Below, one piece after another: positions 32,301 through 43,109 of a stretch of 64,000 nucleotides of DNA. Source of the DNA: Trichuris trichiura (taxonomy: Eukaryota > Nematoda > Enoplea > Trichinellida > Trichuridae); the NCBI GenBank assembly GCA_037903355.1, contig JBAJFE010000023.1:496001-560000 (forward strand), written 5' to 3'. A program made the translations under genes and the position numbers. The first letter of the stretch is position 1. The number at the start of each line of letters is the position of its first letter. The notes beneath the pieces were generated by a model. That model was not told where the DNA came from and did not search any database. It worked only from the letters and a program-made list of their open reading frames with translations.

Positions 32301-35300
32301 AACTGGCACTTAACGCTTCAGTCGCAGTGTATGAAAATGGTTTGTTAGAAACTTCAACGCGCTTTTACCGCACACGGTCAAATTCTACGTCTGTTTTTTG
32401 TTGTACTTGTCGCCTTGTTAACAACAACAGTATTATGCGTTGATCATGCTGGACGTCGGTTCTCCGAACTCCGTATTATTGCATTCAAGTTTACTATTTG
32501 ACTTTAACAAGTAGGAAAAGTTGGCTATGTTGGCAAATCAGTGTGGTGGCTGAAGCTGGTGCCCTAATACCAATTTTTCCACGTCAGGTTCAATATTCGT
32601 TAGCAGCAATCTTAAGTCTCCACGCTGCGCTATTTGTAGCCTGTTTCTTTTTTTAACCAAAAGATCTGTTGCGGCACTGAACCCACGTTCAACCAAATAA
32701 GAGGAAGGAAACGGCACGAAGAACTTTTTAACGATCTTCCATAATTCAGGGTAAAGTGTCGCAATTTGATGCTGCAACCAGAAATGACTGTAGCCACTCT
32801 TAAACTTAGGCTTCAGTTCTTCATTGGCTTGCAATTCAATCAGCTCTTCTTGCAAAAATGTTTCTGCTTCGTTAGCGTTAGAATATGGATCCAAAATCCA
32901 GGCTGGTATTCTCATTGTCAAGATGTCCTCGTATCTTTCAAGCATTTCCTTGTGCAGCATACTCAGGTGGTCGCAGTAAACATAGACATCGTCGTCAGGT
33001 ATGGTGCACGTTTTCTTTAGCTCGCCAAGATTAGGGAACTGATGAAACTCTCCACGAGCCAAGTTGTGCTTGAAAAGCAAGAGCTTGGAGATGAAGGCAG
33101 AAATAACATTCTTGGTCTTGATCAAATTCAGATCGTCTCCTTGCAACTGGAGACTCGTTTCGTTGAATTTAAAATAAAGGTCTGACAGATAAGCGACGTC
33201 GCCTTTGTGCTTCTTCAAGTTGTTCCCGAGCTCGATATCATCGCTTTCAAAGAACTGCAAAACCGTTTGAAAAAGCTGATAAAAACGGTTCAGGCATACG
33301 CCTCTTGACAGCCATCTGACTTCTGTGTGGAGGAGCAGACGGGTGAACACTTCGTCATTTTCATCACATAACTGTCTGAATAATCTGTCTTTTAATGGAT
33401 TTTTCTTAATTTTGTTGATCGCTAGGATAACGTATTGCAAGGAGCGATATAGACGAGCACTGAGCCGCTTTGCAACCAGGTGTTGTCGGTGTATTACGCA
33501 ATGCACTGCCAAAACGTCTGGAACCGAACGTTTCAGGTACGATATAAAACCCCGATGGCATCCTACCATTGAGGGAGCACCATCCGTCGCAACTGACATT
33601 ATATTTGTTAGCGGAATTCCTTTCTCTTGAAAGAAACCCTGTAAACTGCAAAATATAGACTCTCCCTTCGTATCAGCTATCATTTCTCTCGCAAACAGTA
33701 GTTCCTGTTCTAGTTTTTCCCCTTTTATAAACCGTACGTACGCAAGCAACAATGCCTCATTCTGCGGCAAAACGGACTCGTCCAACTGTAGTGAAAATTG
33801 CGCCGTTTTCAAAAATTCACACAGCGTGTTCTCTACATCGGCACCCATTTCATCAATTCGTCGTTGCACTGTGTTATTGCTCAAGGGGATTTTGTTGATT
33901 ATGTTTGTCGCTGGCATGTGCAGCACAGTACGTAGCACCTCACTCACGGCGGGAAGTAACAGCTGTTCACCGATGGTGTGTGGTTTTCCAGATTTTGCAA
34001 TCATTAAAGAGAGGTTATAGGAAGCACGCAAACCATCGCTACTTTGACTCGATGCAGACGAAAAAATGCTTGATAATCTCGGCCGTTTTTTAAAGCTGTC
34101 TCGTAGAGATTGAAAATACGAAAGATCTTTGCCGGCTTTGTCGCCATGCATTCTGTTTAAATGTTTTATTAATTTTGATGGTTTCATGATTTCGTTGGCA
34201 AAAGTCTTCCCACCGATGAGGCACAGCGGTTGCTGAGGGTTCGAGGGTGATTGTATAAATCCATATTTTAAATACTCGGCGCTATATTGCCTACATTTCT
34301 TTTTCGGTGCGGCCATCTAGGATAAACATGCTTGTCATTAACACCTTCAGAGATACAAAGCATTGCAATGGCTGTGGAAAACTAAAAGCTCGCTGAGATA
34401 AACTATGAAGACTTATATGCGTCCTGCCTCAGTATGTGTCGGAAACAGGATCTGCGGTAGCTTCTATTTCTTGCTAAATTTGGAAGGTCTACGTCTTCAT
34501 TCTCTGAATCTGTTTCCTCGTTGGGTCTGAGAACGCAACTGGGTTCTCATAACCGATCCAAGCACCCCAGGCGTAGCGTCAACCTGTTGTATACATCGCT
34601 CTTTAGTCTCTCCTTTCTTTTTCCCTCTTTTCTAACTTTTAAGTCAAATAAGACATGGCTTCTACACCTCATAAACTCCCTTAGAACCTCTTAGAACTCA
34701 TTCTGATCTACAGACGGTAACAAATTACTGATGATATGAAAGGTCAAACGAAAATTACGTAACAGTTACCTTTATCTTTTTCCCGTAAAGATTTGACCTT
34801 TGATGAAGTTCACGAAAACTTGTGACCGCCAAATGCTGAATTTCTGAACCAACTGATTTGTAACAATGTATCGACAGTGAAGACGTAAAACTTTGTGAGC
34901 GTATGACAGGATGCACGCAAGAGAGAAGAAAGAACTAAGTTGCCTGGTGTCAACGAAAGAATTCCTTGTGACCTTCACACTTCTTTGTTCACGGCATCCC
35001 CTGAAGACATGACGTCATGCGTCCCGCCGGCTACTGAATGCAACATTCGTACAGTTTTTCTGAATAACTTCCAGTCGTCGCCAGTGGGAGGAATTGCGCA
35101 GCCTCATTCAGTATTCAGCGAGCTTCTGCGAGTTGTCAGTGACTTCGCTTGAACGCAGCAGGGTTCTATTGATTTAGGAGCGCCACGCTAAGCTGATGGC
35201 AAGTTCTTTTCTTTATGCTCCGTGATATTGAGAAATTGCTTACTCTCTGTTTTCACGAGAAAAGTTACATTAGAGAAAAGATTCATAGGCACAACCGGGG

Positions 35301-35870
35301 ACCCCTAAGGGCCCCCTTAGCATTCAGGACCCCCTTCGACTCCCCCAGGGCCCCCAAGGGGGCCCAGGGGCCCCCGTTGGAAATGACTGGTTTAGAGCAT
35401 TGTGTAGTTGGGTAGACAGAATCGTTCTCCAATTTTTGCTTAGGATTTGATTGCTTACTGTTTACTATTATTAACAAGACGGAGTTGTCACATAGTAGCG
35501 TTTGATCTGTGGCATAGCCCAAATGTTGTAAAAGGAGAAGCAGCCGATCCGGTTTAAGCAACAAGCTAAGACGACGCAAGCGCCACCTATCGCTAGTTTG
35601 TCATGTGGCGAAGAAGACGTACCTTTTGTCAGCTGTACGTAGGTGACGACTTAAACTTTGCTGGTTGTCCACGATGAAACGGTTGCTTGGATATTTGATC
35701 CGTTTGCTGCAGGGGCTGAGATTCGAAGCGTCTGCACCGAAGCCGGAGTGTTCGCTATTCGGGATCGTCGAAAGACGGCAAACGAAAAAGACTTCCTGAA
35801 AGCCATTCAGAAGGTCATTCACTGCTACGCACGGTTCAATTCGACCCCGCGATACTTGACGCACAATTGA
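29305..35870 (+). CDS. PSMC2: 26S proteasome regulatory ATPase Rpt1 (PSMC2)
   Basis: Ten exons are proposed: 29305-29347, 29453-29490, 29548-29629, 30014-30245, 30307-30379, 30434-30529, 30578-30742, 30793-31083, 31149-31245 and 35713-35870. They sum to 1275 nt, or 424 residues, close to the usual size of about 433. Family landmarks are [13 protein letters not shown] near the start, the coiled coil [14 protein letters not shown], the OB-domain end [12 protein letters not shown], Walker [15 protein letters not shown], Walker [13 protein letters not shown], the second region of homology ([20 protein letters not shown]) and the C-terminal helical domain [16 protein letters not shown] ending in RYLTHN. 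Rpt1 is one of six AAA+ ATPases in the base of the 19S particle, which unfolds ubiquitinated substrates for the 20S core. The final intron (31246-35712) contains a complete hAT transposon in the opposite orientation. Exons either side are intact, so the gene is probably functional. Confidence 0.95.
32041..32262. repeat. Foldback with opposed hammerhead-like motifs
   Basis: Minus strand: CTGACGA (32116-32122), stem II CGGAAC/GTTCCG, GAAA (32094-32097). Plus strand: CTGACGA (32199-32205) with a degraded stem II and GAAA (32224-32227). The arms are imperfect inverses, GATAGAATCTTTCGGAACTC versus its counterpart ending CCCTGATCG. It resembles the inverted tails of Penelope elements and lies within hAT copy 2, downstream of its transposase. 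Confidence 0.65.
32538..34316 (-). CDS. hAT transposase (ZBED/SCAND3-type), uninterrupted frame
   Basis: A continuous 592-residue frame. The N-terminal BED-like region (residues about 5-60) has [18 protein letters not shown] then HLNRMH. The CxxC pair expected in a BED finger is reduced to one Cys (CLIG). The RNase-H-like catalytic fold shows LDES (Asp179), TDGAPSM (Asp245), CVIHRQH (273-279) and [10 protein letters not shown] (Glu332, Trp335). The C-terminal hATC dimerisation region contains [18 protein letters not shown] and KKRNRLQ. Length and motif order match SCAND3/ZBED5-type transposases. The protein would bind the element ends and catalyse cut-and-paste transposition. Unlike copy 1, the C-terminus is in frame, so this is the better candidate for an active source, although the damaged zinc finger argues for caution. 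Confidence 0.9.
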   Translation of the reverse strand: MAAPKKKCRQYSAEYLKYGFIQSPSNPQQPLCLIGGKTFANEIMKPSKLIKHLNRMHGDKAGKDLSYFQSLRDSFKKRPRLSSIFSSASSQSSDGLRASYNLSLMIAKSGKPHTIGEQLLLPAVSEVLRTVLHMPATNIINKIPLSNNTVQRRIDEMGADVENTLCEFLKTAQFSLQLDESVLPQNEALLLAYVRFIKGEKLEQELLFAREMIADTKGESIFCSLQGFFQEKGIPLTNIMSVATDGAPSMVGCHRGFISYLKRSVPDVLAVHCVIHRQHLVAKRLSARLYRSLQYVILAINKIKKNPLKDRLFRQLCDENDEVFTRLLLHTEVRWLSRGVCLNRFYQLFQTVLQFFESDDIELGNNLKKHKGDVAYLSDLYFKFNETSLQLQGDDLNLIKTKNVISAFISKLLLFKHNLARGEFHQFPNLGELKKTCTIPDDDVYVYCDHLSMLHKEMLERYEDILTMRIPAWILDPYSNANEAETFLQEELIELQANEELKPKFKSGYSHFWLQHQIATLYPELWKIVKKFFVPFPSSYLVERGFSAATDLLVKKRNRLQIAQRGDLRLLLTNIEPDVEKLVLGHQLQPPH

Positions 35871-35879
35871 TGAATTGTT

Positions 35880-37350
35880 GTAAATTTTGTGGCGGGCAAA
35901 GAAGTTAACAACAACCACTGTCCACTTAAGGCGACCGACTGCCTTCAGCCTACAGTAAGTATTCCCAGTATTTTCGTATTTTGAAAAAAAAGGTCAATAC
36001 GTATGGGCAGCTGCCATAATGAAACAAGACGGTAGGGACTTGGACCACCTGAAGTAGACGCTCGTTACGGAATGAATGGGTAATGTTTTGCGTATTTTTT
36101 ACTCGTTTAAAAGCTAACAAAACTGCCTTCCAGCTTTTTACTGCGGCGAAGCCCGCCCTAAGCGCCTTACCACCGATATACGCAGTAAGCATTTACGGGC
36201 ATTCGGAGCTAAATATATGCGTAAAGATAACACTTAAGCATGTTTTTTTTAAAATTCGAGAAACGGAAACTTCAAATCAGTATCATACTGTAGTGCAGCT
36301 GAGTTCTTGGAAGTGAAGAAGGCATTTCATCCGTTAAAAGTCTTTTTTTTGTGCCGTAACGCACGTATTACCGCTGCTGTTTCCTACACTGAAATGAAAT
36401 ATTTCTTACTACTTTCTTTGGGAATGACTCAAGTTTTCATGGTCTACGATTACTTCTATGCTAGGATGCATGCTAGACTTAAGCTATGCCGGCTTGGTCA
36501 AAAGCTCTTTTAATACAGAATGTTCACTGGCCATACCTGCGTACACACGACTTTTGCGGAGTACATGGTATAAATACGTGGTATACATCAGGCATGGTGG
36601 CATATATGTAGTATATATGGCTTGTATGGACTACATGCAGCGTATTTATAGAATATAAAGTGCGTACGAATAGAAACATTGTAAGATTGCGTGGAAAAAC
36701 TTGTGTTTCAAAAGCTTTCAAATGAACGGTCATTCGTTCGACTTAACGAGGACGATAGGAGGTTTACCCTCGAAACGTTCGTAGGAAAGCTTTCTCGCGC
36801 AATTTTGAAACGAACTACTTCCGTAATAAAACGCGTTTTACGTACCGTAAGCACTCCATGTAAACGAACACATACGAAACAATTTTCTTCTCGCCAGCTT
36901 ACAAAATGCGGCGCAATAAGGTGGATTCTCAACTTGAAATTCGTACAGTGAAAGCTCGTAATCCAAACTTTTCTTTGCCGCGGAAAAGTTGTAGTAGAAA
37001 AGTTCGCGGACAAAACTGCTAGTTGATTCGCAGATAACATGCTTACTGTCATAAGTAATTGAAATATTTGGATACTGAACATCCTGTAACAGCGGAATCG
37101 CGCAATGGCGTTAAAATTTTGCTTAGTAAAAAAGCAGTAGGCAATCTTAGAAAGCCAGAAAGGCAAACATACGAAGTGAAGGTTGACGTTTGTAGTCTTG
37201 ATTTGAACAAAAAGTAGAGACGCAAAAGAAGCATGAAACTACAATAAACCAATAACGCTGATCTGCTTTTGCCTGATCATATGCCAAGTTTTTTTATTTT
37301 TTTGGAACAGTTTGGAATCGTCTTTTAGTTACCCCAGCGTTATACTGTAA
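35880..37350. other. No assigned gene; one coding-like stretch at 36.69-36.95 kb
   Basis: A plus-strand frame at 36691-36925 (EKLVFQKLSNERSFVRLNED ... then SVIKRVLRTV) has codon use like a real exon and ends near a possible donor, but no start, acceptor or domain was found. The remainder is AT-rich. Confidence 0.25.
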
Positions 37351-37357
37351 ATCTGCT

Positions 37358-37515
37358 AGGCATTCTGTTCTTCCCTTATCTAAGCCCAAGTCAAAAAATA
37401 CAGCTCCCGCGTTGGCTAAGATTTAAATAAAAGCAGAGTAAAGTGACCGACACGCTGGCCAGCAAACGCCGGATGTCGTGCGGGAATGCTTTGCATGAAG
37501 GAACCTGCATTCTTC
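37358..37515 (-). repeat. MITE-like family 2 copy
   Basis: On the minus strand AATGCAGGTTCCTTC (37498-37512) is followed by the inverted termini TTTACTCTGCTTTTATTTAAA and TTAGATAAGGGAAGAACAGAA. It has the same composite order as the copies near 300, 640 and 5300. Confidence 0.5.
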
Positions 37516-37519
37516 AAAC

Positions 37520-38505
37520 CGTAGGGCGACCGACTCCCAAAATCCGTAATTTATTTAGATGCAAACTTTTAGATTTAAAGAAAAAAAGCAACTCGAATTT
37601 GGCTCAACAGAAAAGGAAATAATTTCATTCGCTAAGAGTTACGGCGTTCGAGTTGCAACATTATTCGTTCATAATGTAGTTTTATTATTCTCTTTTTGAA
37701 ATGAAAGACTGCTGTATTTTTTGCAGCATGCAGGCAGTGTTGTCGGTGTTTAAAATATGATTAGCAGGTACTTTAAACCTTGCTATTGTAACATTACTGA
37801 TTTGCAAGTTCAATTAAGTATAGCCAACCAAGTTAGGCCACGTCAGTCATTATAGTTGGTTGCTGCGCAGTCTGATGAGTCTCAGTTGCAGTTCAGAAGC
37901 GCTGATGATATGTTGGGTCCCTTAGCGCAGGGCAACAGATCAGTTTTCTCTTGACTGTTATTGCCCATTACTGGCAAGAGCTTTGCTTAGCAAAGTGCTG
38001 CAAGATATGATTACGCGGTGGTGGTCTGCGTTCTTCGTTTGAAGATATGCCCGCACGTTCTCTGCAGCGACATGGTTTACTGAAAAATATTTTTGGTCCT
38101 TTGGCTGCGGTGGATTGTATTTTGTCAGTCATAGGACGAAAGACACCGTTTGAAAGCAAATCTAATTTTTTCGGAAACTTTTTTCCGAAAGATATGACGA
38201 TATGTGCACAAGTTACGTTCTGCTGTGGCCAGCAGTCCCGATTTGGTTACCATCTTCGGAGATTTATCGCGTATGAAAATATTTGCCCAGCTGTTGTGCA
38301 CTATTGGCTTCATCAAAAAGATCCCAACGTCTTCCGAAGAAATAAGATATTAGCAAGTCAAGAAAAGCGTCTCATCTAAGGAAGCCTTGATGAGCACAGC
38401 GGGCTGCTCCGCCATTCGTTTGGAGAGCATAAAATCGGAGGATCACATTGCTCGTGCGGGAATCTGTGTCAATGGATATCGACGGCACTGTGAATGCCAT
38501 ATTAA
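37520..38505. other. No gene recognised
   Basis: A 110-codon plus-strand frame at 38047-38379 is open but unidentifiable, and the opposite strand is also open over part of it. There is no splice support. Confidence 0.3.
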
Positions 38506-38516
38506 GATATTGAAGA

Positions 38517-38690
38517 TATTGAAAATGGGTGTCGGCAAGTTGCACTTCAATTTCCATCGAAAGCCGTCACACTGTTTCTCTGGTAGAAGAAACACCATTT
38601 CAAGAAATTGATGAAGACGCTGACGAAGATATTAAACCGCTCCACAAAAAGAAAGAACGGTCGTCCAACCGCCGGACAAGGTAGAAGAAA
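38517..38690 (+). other. Possible terminal coding stretch, acidic then basic
   Basis: One frame reads ESRHTVSLVEETPFQEIDED, then DADEDIKPLHKKKERSSNRR and a stop near 38690. The acidic-to-lysine-rich pattern is typical of a real C-terminus. No upstream exon or family is recognised. Confidence 0.25.
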
Positions 38691-38729
38691 AAGAAAATTT
38701 AATTCCCGTTATACAAAAAAACACAGTAG

Positions 38730-38785
38730 AATGGTCGAAGCTTTTGGAACACAACTGTTTCCGCCCTCAGCGACAGTACAAAGAC
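38730..38785 (-). repeat. Degraded hammerhead-like tail fragment
   Basis: The minus strand reads GTCGCTGAGGGCGGAAACAG then TTGTGTTCCAAAAGC, aligning with the better motif at 32094-32122 but with altered core bases (CTGAGGG, CAAAA). It is probably an old Penelope remnant. Confidence 0.4.
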
Positions 38786-38799
38786 GGATGAGTGATTGC

Positions 38800-40490
38800 C
38801 CGTGACAACGAGGCGTTTGATCTTCAACTCGTATAGACAAGACACTTGTGAAAAGCATTCTGCGACATGTAACCTATTCAATAAGCGTTCCGTCGCTTTC
38901 AACAACTTTCAACCAAAAGTCCGATCATCCCGCTTCAATTCGACGCATTCGGCTGAGCATTAACAAGCTTGTTTCTCCTTGCTTCCGTTGTGGCCCCTTT
39001 TTCCTGTGTTCAATCAATGCTGTCTACTTTTTTATAACTTGTTGAAATAAACATGCAATTGCGCGTAACAAAGAGATCTTTTTCAAACAACGGCAACTAA
39101 TAGCGTACAAACGCCGGAATTTTTTCCTACGTATCATTTTTTGAATGTCTTCAGGAAAGGAGTCTGTCAATGGGTAAAAGATACGCAGGTTAAATCTGTA
39201 GATATTTTTTGGTACAACTTTTTTCTTCAACTCAATATGACCAGCGTTCACGAGAGATACTTCGGAGCTTCACTACAACTGTTTGATTGCGGTAAGTTTT
39301 CAAACTTAAAATAAGCTGTCAAAAATTCACATTTTTGCAAAACTTTTCGCTTTCGCCTCTTTCCCTTAAACCGAATGTCGGCCGCCTTAAGTTAACAAAC
39401 GAGTTGTAGTCGCAACTTTCGTATGCTCAGTTTATGCGCCATTGTTGAATTGTCAAGTAGCTCGAAAATGTCCACTTTCGAAGCATGATATTTTTTATGT
39501 TTAAAGTATTTACAAGTACAACAATGGAGAAGAGCAGATTTCTTAGACGCTCACGGCGAGCTAATCTTGCGTCGAGTTCGCGGTGCATAAACTTCCTAGC
39601 CCTTTAGAGGTCATTGACCAAACAGAGGGGTACATGTCCTTTCGCCGCATTAGCTTTGCCAAGATCAGAGATGAGGAATCATTTTCCCGCCTAGAACTAT
39701 TTGGATGTTTGTAAAATCATTCGCAGGCCGTATATAACTATCAGCTTTAAAAAATTTCCCGCTCTTTTTTGGTCAGTGGCAATACCAAGTGGAATACGTC
39801 TACATAAAACTACTAGAACTCGTTTTTTTCAAACAGCTTGGTTTAATTTTAATTTTCGGAGCAGCAGCGGTCACTTTTTGTTTAGAGAGAGCTGATATCG
39901 CGAAAATACGCGTTTTTCAAAACCGGGAGTAGTCAATTATGATTCGCAGGTACTGTTTTCAAAAATTGGTTCCTCACAGCACGAGAACCCACAAAAGCAA
40001 TAGCACTGTACGAATTTACTGCAGATATAGCTTGGGTAAAGAAAAGAAAATGCGAAGAAGCTCAGCACTGCTCAAGCTACCCTGAATAGTCATACGTGTT
40101 GACATCACGAACTAACCTTCGCTGCTGCCTAAACAGAGAACGACAAATCCCTCGTAGTAAAGTGTAGCGTGTGCCATGCTTTGCTGCACAAATTTTGATT
40201 CATAGCCTGATGCCTGACGCATGACCGCTGCCAATGAACAACTTACACGCTTATTTTTGAATACACGTTTGTAACGCTTCCTTTCAACAGCAATCTGTCT
40301 CCAATGCCTTACATAGTACAGCTTAAAGCAAATTTAACAGAGACAGGCCAAGGGTGACAGCCAGCCGAGCCGATTAGTACGAATCAGCACTTGCGTCAAA
40401 CTGTTGTGAAACAAAACATGGGCACTGGAAACGGTGTAAGCCCTGGAGCGAAAATACAATCTCATTAGCAAACAAAAATTGATAGTATTT
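38800..40490. other. No gene recognised
   Basis: No ORF, repeat or RNA gene that I can support. A CGCAGGTACTG near 39945 resembles the terminal box of the hairpin family, but no hairpin precedes it. Confidence 0.35.
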
Positions 40491-40559
40491 CTGGTAGTTT
40501 CATATTTTCATAATGCAAAAGTTTTATTACGGAATTATTCCCGTTTAATGTGTTAAATA

Positions 40560-40612
40560 ACTCCGGAGCTTTCTGGTCGACCGAGACCCGTCTTCAGCGG
40601 CTGTGAGTTATG
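40560..40612 (-). ncRNA. Hammerhead ribozyme-like motif
   Basis: Minus strand CTGAAGA (40591-40597), stem II GGGTC/GACC with a 6-nt loop, GAAA (40570-40573). Compared with the copy at the other end, the base before GAAA is A instead of C (GACCAGAAA), which would break the closing stem-II pair. Confidence 0.6.
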
Positions 40613-40741
40613 GATGTAACTTGTGCGCGTGACTTGAGTCTTCTGTCGTTTTCATGGTATAAAGCGGGTGTTTTAAAGTTCTCTGTTGATGGTTTTTCTG
40701 TTTGTATGGTATGTGATTTGTCCGTTTTTCGCATTTTTTGC

Positions 40742-42810
40742 TCATGTGCGGTGATTATTTCTCCTTTCACTTGCTCCATGTGTTCTTGTATCACGTCCAA
40801 TTATGGAGCAGCAGTCGTAACGCATCGCTATATTTGTCGAAATTTCAGTTACGTCTGCTCCTTGGTCGCGGTTGTATGTGAGGTTGTGTCTTATGTAGAG
40901 GGCTTCTTTGATTCTTCTTAATCGTAGGTTCTTTTCATAACATAAGACTTTTGGGTTGAGCGTCTGGTAACATTCTGTGGCATGTTCTGCCACAGCAGAG
41001 GCTTGTTTGGCTTTTTCCATGGTGATTATCGGGTTTAAAATTGGTCTTCCTCTTTGTGTAGTTCCATTGCCACTGCTATTGAGCATGGCCTTCGCATTGT
41101 TGTAACTTGCAAGCTTTTTTAAATGTTCATTAAATCTATGTTCTAAAGTGTTCCCCGTTTCGCCAATATAAATTCCTGAGCAAGAGCATTCCACTGCGTA
41201 TACTAATCCTGTCTTCTTGTTTGTTGGGATTTTTGTTTTGTCCGAGCGAAGAATTGATCTGAGGTTAGGGGAGCTCTTGAAGAAGACTCTGAAACCTAAC
41301 GTTCTTCCTAGCCGGGTAATTTTTTCTCCTAAGCTAGCCACATAGGGAATAACTAAGCAAGGCTGGTGCGAAGCGTTCTCTGCACTAGGTTCACGTTTTC
41401 GAAGCTTGTAGTTGAATACTTGGCTAATAAAAGACCTGGGATATCCGTTCTTGTAGAAAATGTTTCGAATGTGGTTGAACTCTGGTTGAAGATATTCAGG
41501 ACTGCATAATTTGATTGCTCGGTCAATCATTCCGGAGAGGATACCTCGCATTACTGATCTGGGGTGATGTGATGAAAAGTTGAGGTACTGATCCGTGTGC
41601 GTGGGTTTTCTATATACTCTGGTTTTTAGCCCATCGTTTGTGCGAATAATTAAAGCGTCTAGAAAGGGTAGGGTGTTGTTGTCTTCTTTTTCCATTGTGA
41701 AAACGATTTGGTTCGGGCGGATGTTGTTGAGGAATTGTAAAAATTGCTCTTCCTTTCCAGCTTTAATAATTACGAATATGTCGTCTACGTACCTTTTGAA
41801 AAGGCGTGGAGCTATGTGTCTGTCTACCGTTGCGAACATCTGTCTTTCAAAGCTTTCCATAAATATTTCTGCTAATACTGGAGATAAGGGGCTGCCCATA
41901 GGTACTCCGCTAGATTGTTTGTAGTACTTGTTATCAAAAGTGAAATGATTGCCTTCTTCCATGCAAAAGGAAACCAATTTGACAATGTGAAAGGGATTTA
42001 GTTTAGTTCTCGTGGGTAGACTTGTGTCTGCATTGAGGAGATTGTATAGGATCTCAAGTGTATCTGATATGGGGATGCTCGGGAATAGTTCTTTTACATC
42101 ATAACTAACCAGAATTCATCTGGTTCTAGGTAGTGACTCCGGATTTCGTTGACAAAAGTTTTGCTATTTTTGATAAAGGACGGCTCTTTACCAGTAAGTG
42201 GTTTGATGATCGTTCCTAAGTATCGACTGAGTTCACTTGTGATACTATTAATGGTGGAGACTATTGGTCTCATTGGAATCCCTGGTTTGTGTACTTTTGG
42301 GAGACCATAGAGCTCAGGGGGTCTGAAGTTCGATGCAAACTTAAGATGTGTTATCATTTTGCTGATTTCAGGTTCTTTGGTCTCTGTGGCATATGTGATG
42401 AGGAGAGATCGAAGATTTTTCCGGGAAGCCTCTGTAGGGTCAGTGGGTAAAGGGGCATAATTGTTGGTGCTTAAGATAGCTGTCATTTTTTCCATGTAGG
42501 TGTTTCTGTCTAGTAGAACTATTTTATTCCCTTTATCGGCTTTAGTGATAATTCTGTTCGGTTGATTTCGAAGCTGATGTAGGCAGTTCATCTCATGTCG
42601 ACTTAAGTTAGGAGTGGCGTTGAAGCGGTGATTTAAGATTAATGTAGATAAAGTGCTTTTAATCTGTCTGGCTCTTTGTGGGTCTGTCGAAGATAAGCTG
42701 TCTTCAATTGAGGTAACGATATCGAGAATGGGTGGTCGTTTAGGGGCGGGAACGAAGTTCAGTCCCTTTTTTAGTATGGCCTTTTCACTTTCACTTATAG
42801 AGGGAGGAGC
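40742..42810 (-). pseudogene. Penelope reverse transcriptase plus GIY-YIG endonuclease, frameshifted
   Basis: The minus-strand frames in order are: SESEKAILKKGLNFVPAPKR (about 42.80 kb), RT fingers ITKADKGNKIVLLDRNTY, LPKVHKPGIPMRPIVS, then after a one-base insertion near 42105 the palm with SGVPMGSPLSPVLAE and YVDDIFV (catalytic Asp pair), PFLDALI and KTRVYRKPTHTDQYLN. The C-terminal endonuclease shows YAVECSCSGIYIGETGNTLE then HRFNEHL, a GIY-YIG arrangement. This RT-then-GIY-YIG order defines Penelope-like elements, which prime reverse transcription at nicked DNA. A second frameshift lies near 42.81 kb. Long frames remain (41977-40742 is 411 codons), so decay is recent. Confidence 0.9.
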
Positions 42811-42959
42811 TGAGGTTTACTATTGTTGTATTTAGTTCCGACTCAGTGGTCCTTTGTAAGCTATTGCTGTAGACATTTAGAGAAGTCACCGGGAAACTCG
42901 CCTGAAGTCTATCGAACGACAGAAGACTCAAGTCACGCGCACAAGTTACATCCATAACT

Positions 42960-43015
42960 CACAACCGCTGAAGACGGGTCTCGGTCGACCCGAAAGCTCC
43001 GGAGTTATTTAACAC
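42960..43015 (+). ncRNA. Hammerhead ribozyme-like motif
   Basis: CTGAAGA (42968-42974), stem II CGGGTC/GACCCG with a 6-nt loop, GAAA (42992-42995), then a short CTCCGGAG stem. All core bases are kept. It is the inverted partner of the motif at 40560-40612. Confidence 0.68.
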
Positions 43016-43109
43016 ATTAAACGGGAATAATTCCGTAATAAAACTTTTGCATTATGAAAACATACGCTCCCGTACCAAGAAACCACATTTTCAAGTTTCA
43101 TATTTTTGC

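Larger units (their letters stand above)
31463..35389 (-). mobile_element. hAT DNA transposon copy 2, inside an Rpt1 intron
   Basis: The ends CAGTGATTCCCAACC and TTGGAAATGACTG are flanked by a perfect 8-bp duplication GTTTAGAG (31455-31462 and 35390-35397). Length is 3927 bp. Subterminal CAGGGCCCCC blocks match hAT copy 1. It contains an apparently uninterrupted transposase gene on the minus strand and an inserted Penelope-type hammerhead palindrome at 32.04-32.26 kb. It lies antisense to Rpt1. Confidence 0.93.
40509..43093 (-). mobile_element. Penelope-like retroelement copy 1 with inverted terminal copies
   Basis: A 13-bp direct repeat AGTTTCATATTTT (40496-40508 and 43094-43106) flanks the element. 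The two ends (about 40509-40650 and 42925-43067) are near-identical inverted copies, each with a hammerhead-like core. Between them the minus strand encodes RT plus GIY-YIG endonuclease with frameshifts. The 5' part of the coding region is truncated near 42.9 kb where the inverted tail begins, a layout known for Penelope elements. Confidence 0.88.
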
